Source of the DNA: a virus
IMG/VR virus record: IMGVR_UViG_3300025086_000018
Coordinates: 1 to 63,514 of that record
Strand: one strand, 5' to 3'
DNA: 63,514 nucleotides
The notes below the pieces were generated by a model that saw only the letters and a program-made list of their open reading frames with translations, was not told the DNA's origin and searched no databases. Made by a program: the position numbers and the translations under genes. Positions 16,901-24,630 of the stretch are shown here, in pieces (positions within the stretch are counted from its first letter, which is position 1; each line of letters starts with the position of its first letter).

Positions 16901-19880
16901 CCTGCATAGACTCAGCTCTTATAATTGCTCTTTGTCTAGCAACTAATTTCTTTCTTTCTTTTACTGTTATAGGATTTCCTGTGTCGTTTAATTTTTTTCT
17001 AATATTAAATAACTCATTTCTTCTTTGTAATGTTTTAGTTCTATCTTTAACAGTTTGAACTTCATCTCTTATTATATTATAAGCATTACCACCCATACCT
17101 GGTCCTTGTATAGCTAAAGATGTAAAAGCAGTATTAACTATAAAGTCTTTATTAATACCATCTAATAAGCTTTTATCTTCACCTAGCATTACGATATCGG
17201 AAGCGTTGTTGATTAATTCAACTCCCATTTCTTCACCAATTTCTTTAGATAAGTTTAACCCAGTGTTTAAACCAGAGTACATCATCTTTTTAAAAGTGCT
17301 AGATCCAGTAACAGGTGCTATTCTTGTAAATTTATTTACGTAACTTAAAGATCCTAGTTTTTCCATGTACATGTCAGACAAACCAGCAATCATAGAAGAA
17401 GTTGTTCTTTGCCACTGAGGTATACTTACTTGTCTATTTATTTCACTGATCTGACCAGCTATCATGTCTTTCTCAAATGGTGACTTAGCATTTTCTAACG
17501 CGGTATTTAAATCAGCAATCCTCTGTTCACTGTTTAAACTTGCAATTTCTAAATCTGCCATCTTACTACCGTATCCTTGCATAAAGAATAAACCTTGAGA
17601 ATATTTGCTAGCTTGTAAACTTGCTCTCATAGCAGCTGTTCTGTAAGCTATTGTACCTCTTGCGGCTCCAGTAGATAAACCACCCATTCCACCCATGGGT
17701 AAAGTCATTAATGTAGTTAATATAGATGGTGAATTATTAGCAAACATTTGACCCATGTAGGTATCCATGTTGGTCCAACTAGAGTCGTCAAATCTTATAT
17801 TTTGTATATAGTCTTCATTTAAAGAATCATTAAGTTCTTTATTGTAGTTAGTAGCTAAACCTTTTAACTTACCTGCTTCTTCATACATTAACTCTATCTC
17901 TTCGTCAGATGCATCTGTAAACTTATCGGTCATGTAGGTAAGAGCATTACCTACACCTGCTGCAGCACTACCAATCATTTCTGCACCAGAACCTAAAAAC
18001 CCTTTTTCCAACTGTAAGCCCATCCTCTGTAGGTTACTATAGTTTTTCAAAGCACCTCTAACAGCTAAGTCAACGTCTCCAAAACTAGCGGCTTTATCCA
18101 TTAGCTCTGTGTTTCTATTTTTTAATATGCTGTAAGTATTTATTAATTCTTCTTCTCTTTGCTGTAGTCCAGCTTCTTTCATTCCGACTTGAGCATCTTT
18201 TATACTCTGTACTGCGTTATTATATTCTGCTATAACAGAAGGTGGTGAATCAGCATTAATTCCTTCGTCTTCTAATCTCTGTATAATAACACTAGCCGCG
18301 TTAGCTTGTTCAACAAAAGGTTTCATATCCGTTTCTAAAGAACTTACATCAGCTTCGTAATTATTAAAGTCTTCATTGATTTGCTCATTAGCAAAGATAA
18401 TTTTTTCTTCTGCCTTAATTCTTAAGTCATCTAATTCTTTTTGTGATAAAGAAGATCCTTCACTAAATTGTCCTTCTTCAAAAGCACCATCTTGACCAAT
18501 CCCGCCCTGTTCTGTCGAACCATATACTTTTGATTGAGAGTAAATACCTGCTGGTACGTACATAGATCCAAAAGCTGTATTTACCTTAACTAAATCTCCT
18601 CTTTTGCCATCGTCATTGTAAGCTCTTACGTTGTCTGCATGTCTATCATGTTCTGTTTTATGATCTTGTCTAGCTTTAGCTAATTCATCAACACCAACAT
18701 AATCTTCTAACATAAACTCAGATGTTCTTCTTCTTTGCTGTGGAGTGTACTCATTGTTTACATAGAACATTTCTTGAGCACCAGCTTTAGCTTCTCTAAT
18801 AGCATTTTTAACTACGTTTTCTCCTACATAATTTTTAGTCCACTCAAAGTCATAATCTTCTCCTTCTGAATTATGGTATTGTTTCCAATTATTATAAAGA
18901 TCTTTATCGTTATTAAAAAACTCTTTCATATACAACTTCGCTTGAGCATCGTCATAAAATTTACCATCTGGTTCTATAGTCTCTATTAACTCATCCTCGT
19001 CAAGAGTACTAAACCAAACGTCGTCTTCAGCATCTCTATTACTACTGTCTATTCTAGTACTAATGTTTTCATATATAGTTCTACCTAGCTGCTTCTTAGT
19101 TCTATCTTCATTTTCATCTATAGTCGCTAAATCCTTACTTAATACCTTTGCGCTAGTGTACTCGTTTCTATACTCTTTTTTTGCTTCTAAGCTAGACAAT
19201 TTTCTAGCTCTAGCTTGCTCTTCTGCCTCTAACTTCTTTATATTTTCTTTACGTTCTTTAGCTTCTTTATCTAATTTAGCTTGTAATTCTGGATCTGATA
19301 CTACTACTTCTTCTTTAACCTCTTCAACTGGTGTGTTGTCTATAATCTTAGCTTTACCTCTCCATCTTTTAACGTACTCGTCTACATCGCCGTGCATTTT
19401 AAAAACGTCAGTGTAAGAATATGACTTTACAGACCCATCAGGTTGTTCTATTTCTACACGTTTATATTTAGTGTTACGACCACCATATGTTTCATTTTCA
19501 AACTTTTCTGCTTCTAATTCTTTAGCTTTAGATTTTTTACTTTCTTCATATGCTGTATCTGCTTCTTTAGCTAACTTTAACTTTTCAGCTCGTTCATTAG
19601 CAGCAGCAACTAACTTATCCTCATACAAAGTGTTTTGTAAATTATTTATGTCTGACTCTACTAGTTCTTCTGCAGTAGGTTCTGCTACCTCTTCAGTTAC
19701 TTCTGTAGTCTCTTCTCCGCCTTCAGGTTGAGCTACACCAGCTTGATTGTCAGGTTGTGCTTCATCTCCTGCGATTTCGAAACCTTCTGGTAACCAGTCT
19801 GGACTATTAGATTCTTGAGATTTTTTTCCTTCGTCAACAATTTCAAATCCTTCAGGTAACCAATCATGTTCATTTCCCAT
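10914..19880 (-). CDS. Giant polyvalent virion protein (2,988 aa) with zinc-peptidase and HAD motifs
   Basis: This is the last gene of the late arm and by far the largest. The N-terminus carries two copies of DWLPEGFEI (residues 6-14 and 28-36), then a long charged, coiled-coil-rich stretch. A zinc-peptidase motif HELLH lies at 1178-1182. An HAD-phosphatase-like domain starts at FDFDDTLA (D2144, D2146, T2148), with YVLTARS and YFADDAYQN further on. The C-terminal 400 residues contain hydrophobic segments and a very basic end (KTTKKKKPK...RKKRKVTVRKR). By size, order and multi-enzyme content it resembles phage 'polyvalent' proteins packaged and injected with DNA. The exact role is inferred. 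Confidence 0.75.
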   Translation of the reverse strand: MGNEHDWLPEGFEIVDEGKKSQESNSPDWLPEGFEIAGDEAQPDNQAGVAQPEGGEETTEVTEEVAEPTAEELVESDINNLQNTLYEDKLVAAANERAEKLKLAKEADTAYEESKKSKAKELEAEKFENETYGGRNTKYKRVEIEQPDGSVKSYSYTDVFKMHGDVDEYVKRWRGKAKIIDNTPVEEVKEEVVVSDPELQAKLDKEAKERKENIKKLEAEEQARARKLSSLEAKKEYRNEYTSAKVLSKDLATIDENEDRTKKQLGRTIYENISTRIDSSNRDAEDDVWFSTLDEDELIETIEPDGKFYDDAQAKLYMKEFFNNDKDLYNNWKQYHNSEGEDYDFEWTKNYVGENVVKNAIREAKAGAQEMFYVNNEYTPQQRRRTSEFMLEDYVGVDELAKARQDHKTEHDRHADNVRAYNDDGKRGDLVKVNTAFGSMYVPAGIYSQSKVYGSTEQGGIGQDGAFEEGQFSEGSSLSQKELDDLRIKAEEKIIFANEQINEDFNNYEADVSSLETDMKPFVEQANAASVIIQRLEDEGINADSPPSVIAEYNNAVQSIKDAQVGMKEAGLQQREEELINTYSILKNRNTELMDKAASFGDVDLAVRGALKNYSNLQRMGLQLEKGFLGSGAEMIGSAAAGVGNALTYMTDKFTDASDEEIELMYEEAGKLKGLATNYNKELNDSLNEDYIQNIRFDDSSWTNMDTYMGQMFANNSPSILTTLMTLPMGGMGGLSTGAARGTIAYRTAAMRASLQASKYSQGLFFMQGYGSKMADLEIASLNSEQRIADLNTALENAKSPFEKDMIAGQISEINRQVSIPQWQRTTSSMIAGLSDMYMEKLGSLSYVNKFTRIAPVTGSSTFKKMMYSGLNTGLNLSKEIGEEMGVELINNASDIVMLGEDKSLLDGINKDFIVNTAFTSLAIQGPGMGGNAYNIIRDEVQTVKDRTKTLQRRNELFNIRKKLNDTGNPITVKERKKLVARQRAIIRAESMQDVMKTQKLARMSDTEVKSLFNLNAKKRKLLKDIRSNAAQGISKATKKNRDKLVAEYKKVDARRNDLLSREARNRQEAAKDNSDPAQLEHNMGLNDFYTDVVEMNQAMNDGGFTKYEGENKPDIESLKRKGLSDADAKAVVAAYDKGSNAANIGNDIFIFQENIKRGMANTDLITESEIAAVAPMHELLHIQNRKAGIVKDNVVVGQANTAITELDGLMKEKLALNKITQEQYDNFNARKELYTTDKGVNVEELLNLYGDFVNIGVLTASGLNNMYGIKNTLSTLVNKFNPSNQAWLFPMQTGKDVFGYLNSFQKSAKKYDIARIDDDEKKEEVKESSSLAEMSKDFDMSKPSGRTRFLNENLAKDKDGNFVTDITRSKFGQDIGGMIESTTRRLYDKVPEDLRKGVTRDDFKNDLTTMASTLIQQEFDPSKQDLDKFLSNRLNLRANKLATDTFDQEFTDDITEAKDIAAEETADIVKEDNKKIDQSQRGIKLANRLVTNEDQKETLDQAVQEIKSEIDNLPIADLDFKTLKNIAIDKVQELFGIKPKTGNLTKGDVANAQNFINKNVEALMTMMPEGATRSGTSTGVQKVLLDKLYKKTKRVAMSVTGSKAGLAVQEKRNDITQSQFKEIFGITPAGTPNISDRNTSARIKALVAQTERMLSNQEVRAELEKRGRDIPQALAEGKAQVMFSESLNKVTPEQRKLYDKLSNARSINDVAKILGLPKITVNDENRIGKQIAILEAIVKYGLSSNVFKAAMPASSGAIRMRVGKVPMLDMYLADNNIKAVKGDVWYKLTNGKFAKGVEKGIDKNGNKTFSPPVDKEGLPLTNLVAQRGRLYYGVTDPAYIAALKAAEARDDKQKPKRIRVKGKITRKEFNKNKPQSDMNMDILEDVSKQLGNAVKEGMNPALAALLIAQGYQATAGLIKIAARFDNVSDVMEYGKSKKQRTGEKYREEHNPPASVIGATLIGAIVNKNVDEIFPFIRKNYSQTQLSKASDELLDMAKLDATIPTGYSIFNDPIIRLSKAGINGNTITNLISGKSMMEDYGLPVPGRLKNNTAVVAFQNNLVAEVENGKSIEDAKAELDAFLPLASDIQKSANENVSMLNESKVLNVDDNMSPEDILSKAKTIDEALANARKTKKTNKKIRVFDFDDTLAQTNSKVFYTKKDGSQGELTAEQFASDGARLVQEGAVMDFSDFDIVKEGKRGPLFKVAETIKNSRGNEDLYVLTARSPQAQEAIYEFLKSEGLEFKKENIVGLGNSSGEAKANWIIDKAAEGFNDFYFADDAYQNVKAVQDALDVIDVKSKVQQAHVLESKNLNSDFNKLLENTTGIGKQKKYSKAKAQVRGANKGKGKFWIPYSAEDFQGLIYKTLAKGALGDAQMAWYKQHVLDPYARAMDNFSTARLNLMKDFNALKKKLNVPANLRKKTDSGFTNEQAVRVYLWNKTGQKVPGLSDTDSKELSDIVENDPQLKVFADQILTITKGDGYGKPGQSWLVGTITTDLLDLLNTTKRDKFLEQWQNNVDQIYNQDNLNKLEAIYGAKYREALENVLSRMKSGKNRLSSGNRLSNKILDYINASNGAIMFFNMRSAVLQTISSINFMNWSFNNPIQAGKAFANQPQYWSDFKKLMNSDFLMDRRNGLRINISESEIADAAKTSQNKAKAVLNYILQKGYLPTQYADSFAIASGGATFYRNRINSLVEDGMKLKDAEAQAMQEFREIAEENQQSSRPDKISQQQASDAGRLILMFANTPMQYARIQKRAFQDLVNGRGDRKTNISKIIYYGVIQNIIFNALQQAVFALGFGDGDDEEEKNKKYLKTANGMLDSTLRGLGMGGTAVSVIKNFIYDIYERSGRSRPEYVDSVWKLLQFSPPISSKISRMRQALWLFDSKKRRQEMFDKGFSLDNPAYDAAAKVISATTNLPLDRVLQKFDNINSAMNEETEWWQSVAMLLGWPSWSLEEKTSSTKTTKKKKPKLTARQKSGNRKKRKVTVRKR

Positions 19881-19890
19881 AAATACTTAT

Positions 19891-21576
19891 TTAAGTTTTT
19901 GTTATAGTATAACCATTACTCAATGTGATTTTATCACCTGGTTTAGCGGCAGCTATTTTCTTTTTGTCTTCATCGGTTGGTACAAACTTAGGTTGGTTAT
20001 TTTTAAAGTGATCAATAGTTTCTTGATTCTTAAATATTTGACCAAGATACATTGTGTTTAAATTATCATGACCTTCGTTTCCTGTGAAATAATCTATAGA
20101 AAAACCACGACTATTACCAGTACCATAAACCATTCCAACTTCACCAGGTCTTTGTGGATCTACATCAACCATCTCTCCATCTGCATTTTCTTCTTTACCA
20201 GCACCAACCCAATAATCTTGAGCTCCATGGCCTTTAGTATAAGGCGCGTTGTTTAATGTTTCAACAATTTGTTCAGCTGTAGGTTCACCGTTTTGATACA
20301 ATGTAGTTATTGTTTTCATACCCTCATCATATTTAGATTGACCTTGAACTATTTCATTTTTAATAGTAGCTGAATAAGGAAGACCTTTTTCTTCTTTTAC
20401 ATCTGGCTTTTCTGGCTTAGGTGCATTTTCAATACTAAAGTAATTACCTTTAATGCTATTTAAACCTGGAGTATTTTTATTTAAAGTATCATTAGCTATC
20501 CATTTTTTTGCAGCATCTTCTTGAGCAGCAGCCATAGCTTCATTTTTAGGATCATCTGGTTCACCTACCTGTTCACCCCATCTGCTATTAACAAAATCAT
20601 TTAAAGTAACTCCAGCGTCTCTCATAGCTTGACCACTATCACTGTTATAGTATTCTGTTAAAGAATAACCATCTTCTCCATCATCTGGTATCACATCTTG
20701 GAAATAACTAGTCATTACATCTGAATTACTAATTATACTATCCATACCTGGGCTTTCTAGTAAAGTATTCATAGCTAACTCAGGATCTGTTATTTCTCTA
20801 GTTTTATATATCTTACCGTCTTTTGTTTCTGAAGTTGTTTTAATATATGTTTCATCTACTATATCATCAACATTTAAAGCTTTATTAAATAACTGTTGTT
20901 CCATAGCTGATATATCTTGAACCTTACTATATAGTCCATCACCAGTAGCGGCCTTAGCCATTAACTCAGAACCATTTAACATTGCACCTTTCTTAGTAAC
21001 GTTACCATCTTCATCTACAGTATCTGGTGTATAGTAATATATAACACCACCTCTTTCTACTACTTGTACGTTACCACCTTCCATCATGGTGTTTAATACT
21101 TGTTGACTTTCTTGAGAACTAACAGAACTTATAGAACCAGGCGCACCTGTTTGAATTTTAGAATCATCTCTATAATTAGACACTTGACCAGCTAGATAAG
21201 CTGCTTGATTTTTAAATTGTTTAGATAAACCTTCTATTCTAGTCAATGCTAAATTACCTTCACGTCTACTTATGCTACCATTTTGCATAGCATTTTTTAT
21301 TTGAAAGTATTCATCTACTTTATCGTTCCAAAAACCTACAATATTTTCATCAAGTTGAGCATCACCAGTACTACCAAAAGTATTAGCTTTTTCATTCATA
21401 GCCATCTCTTCGTCATCTCTTTTTTCTTGAAGAGCTGCTTGTTCTTTTTTCTGACGTATAGTATTCTCCGATATTGTATTAGCAGTTTTTGCTGCTGAGT
21501 TTGTAATTTCTTTTGCGCCCTTTATGAATGCATCAAAACTTTTATCTATAATTCTTTGTGGTTTAGCGTAACTCAT
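19891..21576 (-). CDS. Candidate internal virion / ejection protein, 561 aa
   Basis: A hydrophilic protein with an alpha-helical, charged N-terminal 60 residues (IRQKKEQAALQEKRDDEEMA) and many Asp/Asn/Gly turns later. It lies between the Ala-rich candidate ejection protein and the giant protein, matching the block of internal virion proteins at the end of podovirus late operons. No catalytic motif was seen. Function is assigned by position only. Confidence 0.6.
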   Translation of the reverse strand: MSYAKPQRIIDKSFDAFIKGAKEITNSAAKTANTISENTIRQKKEQAALQEKRDDEEMAMNEKANTFGSTGDAQLDENIVGFWNDKVDEYFQIKNAMQNGSISRREGNLALTRIEGLSKQFKNQAAYLAGQVSNYRDDSKIQTGAPGSISSVSSQESQQVLNTMMEGGNVQVVERGGVIYYYTPDTVDEDGNVTKKGAMLNGSELMAKAATGDGLYSKVQDISAMEQQLFNKALNVDDIVDETYIKTTSETKDGKIYKTREITDPELAMNTLLESPGMDSIISNSDVMTSYFQDVIPDDGEDGYSLTEYYNSDSGQAMRDAGVTLNDFVNSRWGEQVGEPDDPKNEAMAAAQEDAAKKWIANDTLNKNTPGLNSIKGNYFSIENAPKPEKPDVKEEKGLPYSATIKNEIVQGQSKYDEGMKTITTLYQNGEPTAEQIVETLNNAPYTKGHGAQDYWVGAGKEENADGEMVDVDPQRPGEVGMVYGTGNSRGFSIDYFTGNEGHDNLNTMYLGQIFKNQETIDHFKNNQPKFVPTDEDKKKIAAAKPGDKITLSNGYTITKT

Positions 21577-21593
21577 TATTTAATAATTTAAAA

Positions 21594-22310
21594 TTAAGGT
21601 GGTGTTGTTCCTGTTGATGATTTTCCTGTACCAAAACCTCCAGCTATTATACCAGCTCCATTTGCTATTGAGGTTCCAATACCCATTATCGCCGCATTTC
21701 TAGCAGCGTCAGCATCTGCAGCATTTTGTCTAGCATTATCAATTAAACCAGCAGTACGATCTAGTTTTTTCTCATGCCATTGTATAGCATCTCTCTGTTC
21801 CATTTCATCACCTTTAGCTCTCATCATATCTATTTTCTGAGCTCCTTCAGCTTTAAGTTTATCTACGTTAGCTTGACCTTCAGCAGCCATTTTTTTGTTT
21901 TGAGTTTCTTGAGCATTGATAGTAGATGCAATACCTCTTTTACTTTTTAAAGCCATTTGAGCTAAAGCAGTAGCACCAGCAGCACCCATGCCTTGTTCTT
22001 GCATCATGTCTAAGCTATTGGCTAAAGCTATGTCAGCTTCTTCAGCTTGTATCTTAGCAGCTTCGGTAGATACAGTTAAATTAGCATATGGATTATTTAA
22101 GTTTTCAAATTGATTTTGTAAATTTTCATATGGATTTTTAAATGCAGGTCTACTAGCCTCCATTGCTTCTAACTGTTGTTGCAGTTGATCAGCTTGTGAT
22201 GTTGCGGCGTCTCTAGCATTTTTAGCTTTGCTAGCTCCTATAGCACTAGTGGTTGCTCCTGCCGCTGCTGCAATACCACCTGCTATTAATACTCCTGTTG
22301 CTACTCCCAT
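21594..22310 (-). CDS. Candidate internal core / DNA-ejection protein, 238 aa
   Basis: The N-terminus has a Gly/Ala-rich hydrophobic segment (GVLIAGGIAAAAGATTSAIG) and the C-terminus another (GIGTSIANGAGIIAGGFG), separated by long Ala/Gln/Lys helices. The segment NPYANLTVSTEAA and the GAAGATALAQMALKSK repeat-like helix are of a type I associate with marine podovirus virion proteins. The layout recalls T7 gp14, which inserts into the membrane during DNA entry. Role inferred. Confidence 0.65.
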   Translation of the reverse strand: MGVATGVLIAGGIAAAAGATTSAIGASKAKNARDAATSQADQLQQQLEAMEASRPAFKNPYENLQNQFENLNNPYANLTVSTEAAKIQAEEADIALANSLDMMQEQGMGAAGATALAQMALKSKRGIASTINAQETQNKKMAAEGQANVDKLKAEGAQKIDMMRAKGDEMEQRDAIQWHEKKLDRTAGLIDNARQNAADADAARNAAIMGIGTSIANGAGIIAGGFGTGKSSTGTTPP

Positions 22311-22315
22311 ATTCT

Positions 22316-22717
22316 TTATTTTAAAATTTTTGTTATTTCGTAGGATGGTGTATCATCTACATGATAACCTAGTTCTTTGTGTTTATCTATTAATGCTTTT
22401 GTTCTACCTATACTAAATATATATTTATATCCCCAGTCTTTTATAATTTTCTCAACAGTCTTTATCAAGCATGTTATAGCTAAGTCTCTGTCATTTTCTT
22501 TATATTCTGGATTAGATATTATCCATTCAAGCAAAACTGCCTTAGAGTTAGTTATATAAACAAACCCTGCAACTATCATTACATTATCTTTATAAACAAC
22601 AAACCCACCAGTTCCATTGTCTGGTAAAAAGTCTTTTTCGATAGGTGGCCATTTCCATGCTCTCCACCAATCAGCTAGAATCTCATAATCAGATTCTGTT
22701 AATTTTCTTATATTCAT
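22316..22717 (-). CDS. GNAT-like acetyltransferase, 133 aa
   Basis: The protein matches the GNAT fold in outline: N-terminal MNIRKLTESDYEIL, a central beta pair (GFVVYKDNVMIVAGFVYI) and WIISNPEYKENDRDLAITCL, where acetyl-CoA-binding GNATs have strand 4 and helix 3. A C-terminal IDKHKELGYHVD typical of the family follows. The usual Q/RxxGxG/A loop is not clear, so activity may be altered. Similar proteins occur in phage structural operons; the target is unknown. Confidence 0.6.
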   Translation of the reverse strand: MNIRKLTESDYEILADWWRAWKWPPIEKDFLPDNGTGGFVVYKDNVMIVAGFVYITNSKAVLLEWIISNPEYKENDRDLAITCLIKTVEKIIKDWGYKYIFSIGRTKALIDKHKELGYHVDDTPSYEITKILK

Positions 22718-22723
22718 ATTTAA

Positions 22724-24601
22724 TTACATTGAAGACACATTGTACCTTAACCCAACGGTGTATAGTTCTTTAAAACCACCTGGATCTGTACTAGTATCTG
22801 TACTCATTTTTACTTCTGAGAAGAAACCTTTTATACCACTCATTTGATCACCAAATTGTATTTCACCTGGCATAGCGTTACTATTATTAACTAGATTAGC
22901 AACGTATCTATTTTCTTTTCTATCAAACCCAGCGTGCAATAAAGGCGGATTTAAAGGGCTAGCTGTTGCTCCTGTATTACCAGCACCATCATATTGTCCC
23001 TCATAATAACTTCTTATTAAGTTAGTAGTATCATAGTATAGTTTCCAAGTTCCTAATGGTACTCCACCAGACCATTCTTTATCAAAGCCGGTTTCGTCAG
23101 ATGATATAGCAACTACTTTCCAACCACTATTTCCTTCATAATCTATTGTTAAAAAGTTTTTCTGGACAGAAGGGTTTGGATTTGCTATGAAAGTAACAGT
23201 AGATGGATTATCAACCGAGTAGAAATTACCTCTATTAACGTTGTTAGAGTACTGTATCCATAAACCAGAATATCCTAAGTTGCCAGCATTTGGCAATGCA
23301 AAACTTTTATTGTAAGTAGTATATACTTTACCTTTTAAACTACCTAATTGTTCAAACCTGTATGTATAAAAGCTAGTCCAACCTTTAGTTAACTCATCAA
23401 AACCTAAAGTATAAAATGTATCATCTTCTTGATCTTTACTTTTATTATTATACTGTAAAGATAAAACATATTGTTTGTTGTATATATCCCATCCACCTTT
23501 TATATAGCTTCTACTATAATAAATAACCTTTAACTCTCCTGATGGGTATGTTCCACTAGCTAAAGATACAGTTCTATCTAATTGTATTTGTACAGGATAA
23601 CCTGTAACAGGTACTGCTGGATTTAAGTCTATTTCAGTTATATAACCTAAACCAATACCAGTACCATCTTCAATAACATAACCACCTAATGCTAACTCAC
23701 CTAGTAATTGTGGTGTTGAATTTTCAACACAGAAGAAACTTTCGCCTTGTACTATTTTAGCTTTTTCAAAACTAAGTTTAAACTCATTTACTATATTGTC
23801 TTCAAGTGTTTCTAAATTATCTCTAAACCAATCACGCATACCGTATTCTGATATTTCAGTAATACCATCATGTGACAATCTTAATATAGCGCTTCTATTT
23901 CTATCAGCAAAATATTTTCTAAAACCATATATAGAAAAGCTTTCTGGATTTCTACTAATACCATATTCACCTGCGTAAGGAACTATTTGACCTATAACAG
24001 CATTTTGAGTAGTAACGGTACCACCACCTTCAGCAGAGTATATAGCGTCTTTATCTATCAAAGCTCTATTACATTTATTTTCCTGGAGTACTAATAAGTT
24101 GTTTTCTTCAGCATATAATTTTTGTATACTACCGTTGTCTGGATTTGCTGATTTAGTTATTTGATCACCAATAGGAAACTCATTAGTTCTATTAACACCT
24201 GTTCTAGAATTAAAAACACCAGAATATATTAATGCAGCAAACCTGTCTTGTTGAACCGGTTCTTCTCTATCCAAAAAAGCTCTAGCGCCATAATCCATAG
24301 GTGTATTATTAAAACCACCTTTAATGTACATGTCTTCTAAATAAAAGTTTTCTATAGTAACAGATCTATTATCAGGTATTGTCGTGTCAGCACCTGGATA
24401 CTCTGTAGTTATATTAAAAGTTTGTGGAGAAGCGTATACATTACTCAATGGAAAAACACCACGTCTAGGTGACGTACCACTTCCACCAGGAATTACTGGC
24501 TTTGTTGCTAAGTCTTCTGTATTATTTTTAGCTGTCTCTGGTGTAAGTACTCTCTTTAACCACAAGGAGTTATAATATTCTACTTCTATAATTGCTGCCA
24601 T
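22724..24601 (-). CDS. Tail/appendage structural protein, 625 aa
   Basis: A beta-rich, Asn/Gly/Tyr-rich protein without enzymatic motifs, directly downstream of the stabilization protein in the late operon. Its composition and place suggest a tail hub or receptor-contacting component. The candidate promoter-like GATACT box ends only a few bases before its ATG. Confidence 0.6.
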   Translation of the reverse strand: MAAIIEVEYYNSLWLKRVLTPETAKNNTEDLATKPVIPGGSGTSPRRGVFPLSNVYASPQTFNITTEYPGADTTIPDNRSVTIENFYLEDMYIKGGFNNTPMDYGARAFLDREEPVQQDRFAALIYSGVFNSRTGVNRTNEFPIGDQITKSANPDNGSIQKLYAEENNLLVLQENKCNRALIDKDAIYSAEGGGTVTTQNAVIGQIVPYAGEYGISRNPESFSIYGFRKYFADRNRSAILRLSHDGITEISEYGMRDWFRDNLETLEDNIVNEFKLSFEKAKIVQGESFFCVENSTPQLLGELALGGYVIEDGTGIGLGYITEIDLNPAVPVTGYPVQIQLDRTVSLASGTYPSGELKVIYYSRSYIKGGWDIYNKQYVLSLQYNNKSKDQEDDTFYTLGFDELTKGWTSFYTYRFEQLGSLKGKVYTTYNKSFALPNAGNLGYSGLWIQYSNNVNRGNFYSVDNPSTVTFIANPNPSVQKNFLTIDYEGNSGWKVVAISSDETGFDKEWSGGVPLGTWKLYYDTTNLIRSYYEGQYDGAGNTGATASPLNPPLLHAGFDRKENRYVANLVNNSNAMPGEIQFGDQMSGIKGFFSEVKMSTDTSTDPGGFKELYTVGLRYNVSSM

Positions 24602-24630
24602 AATATAGTATCACTTATTTATTTTAAAAA

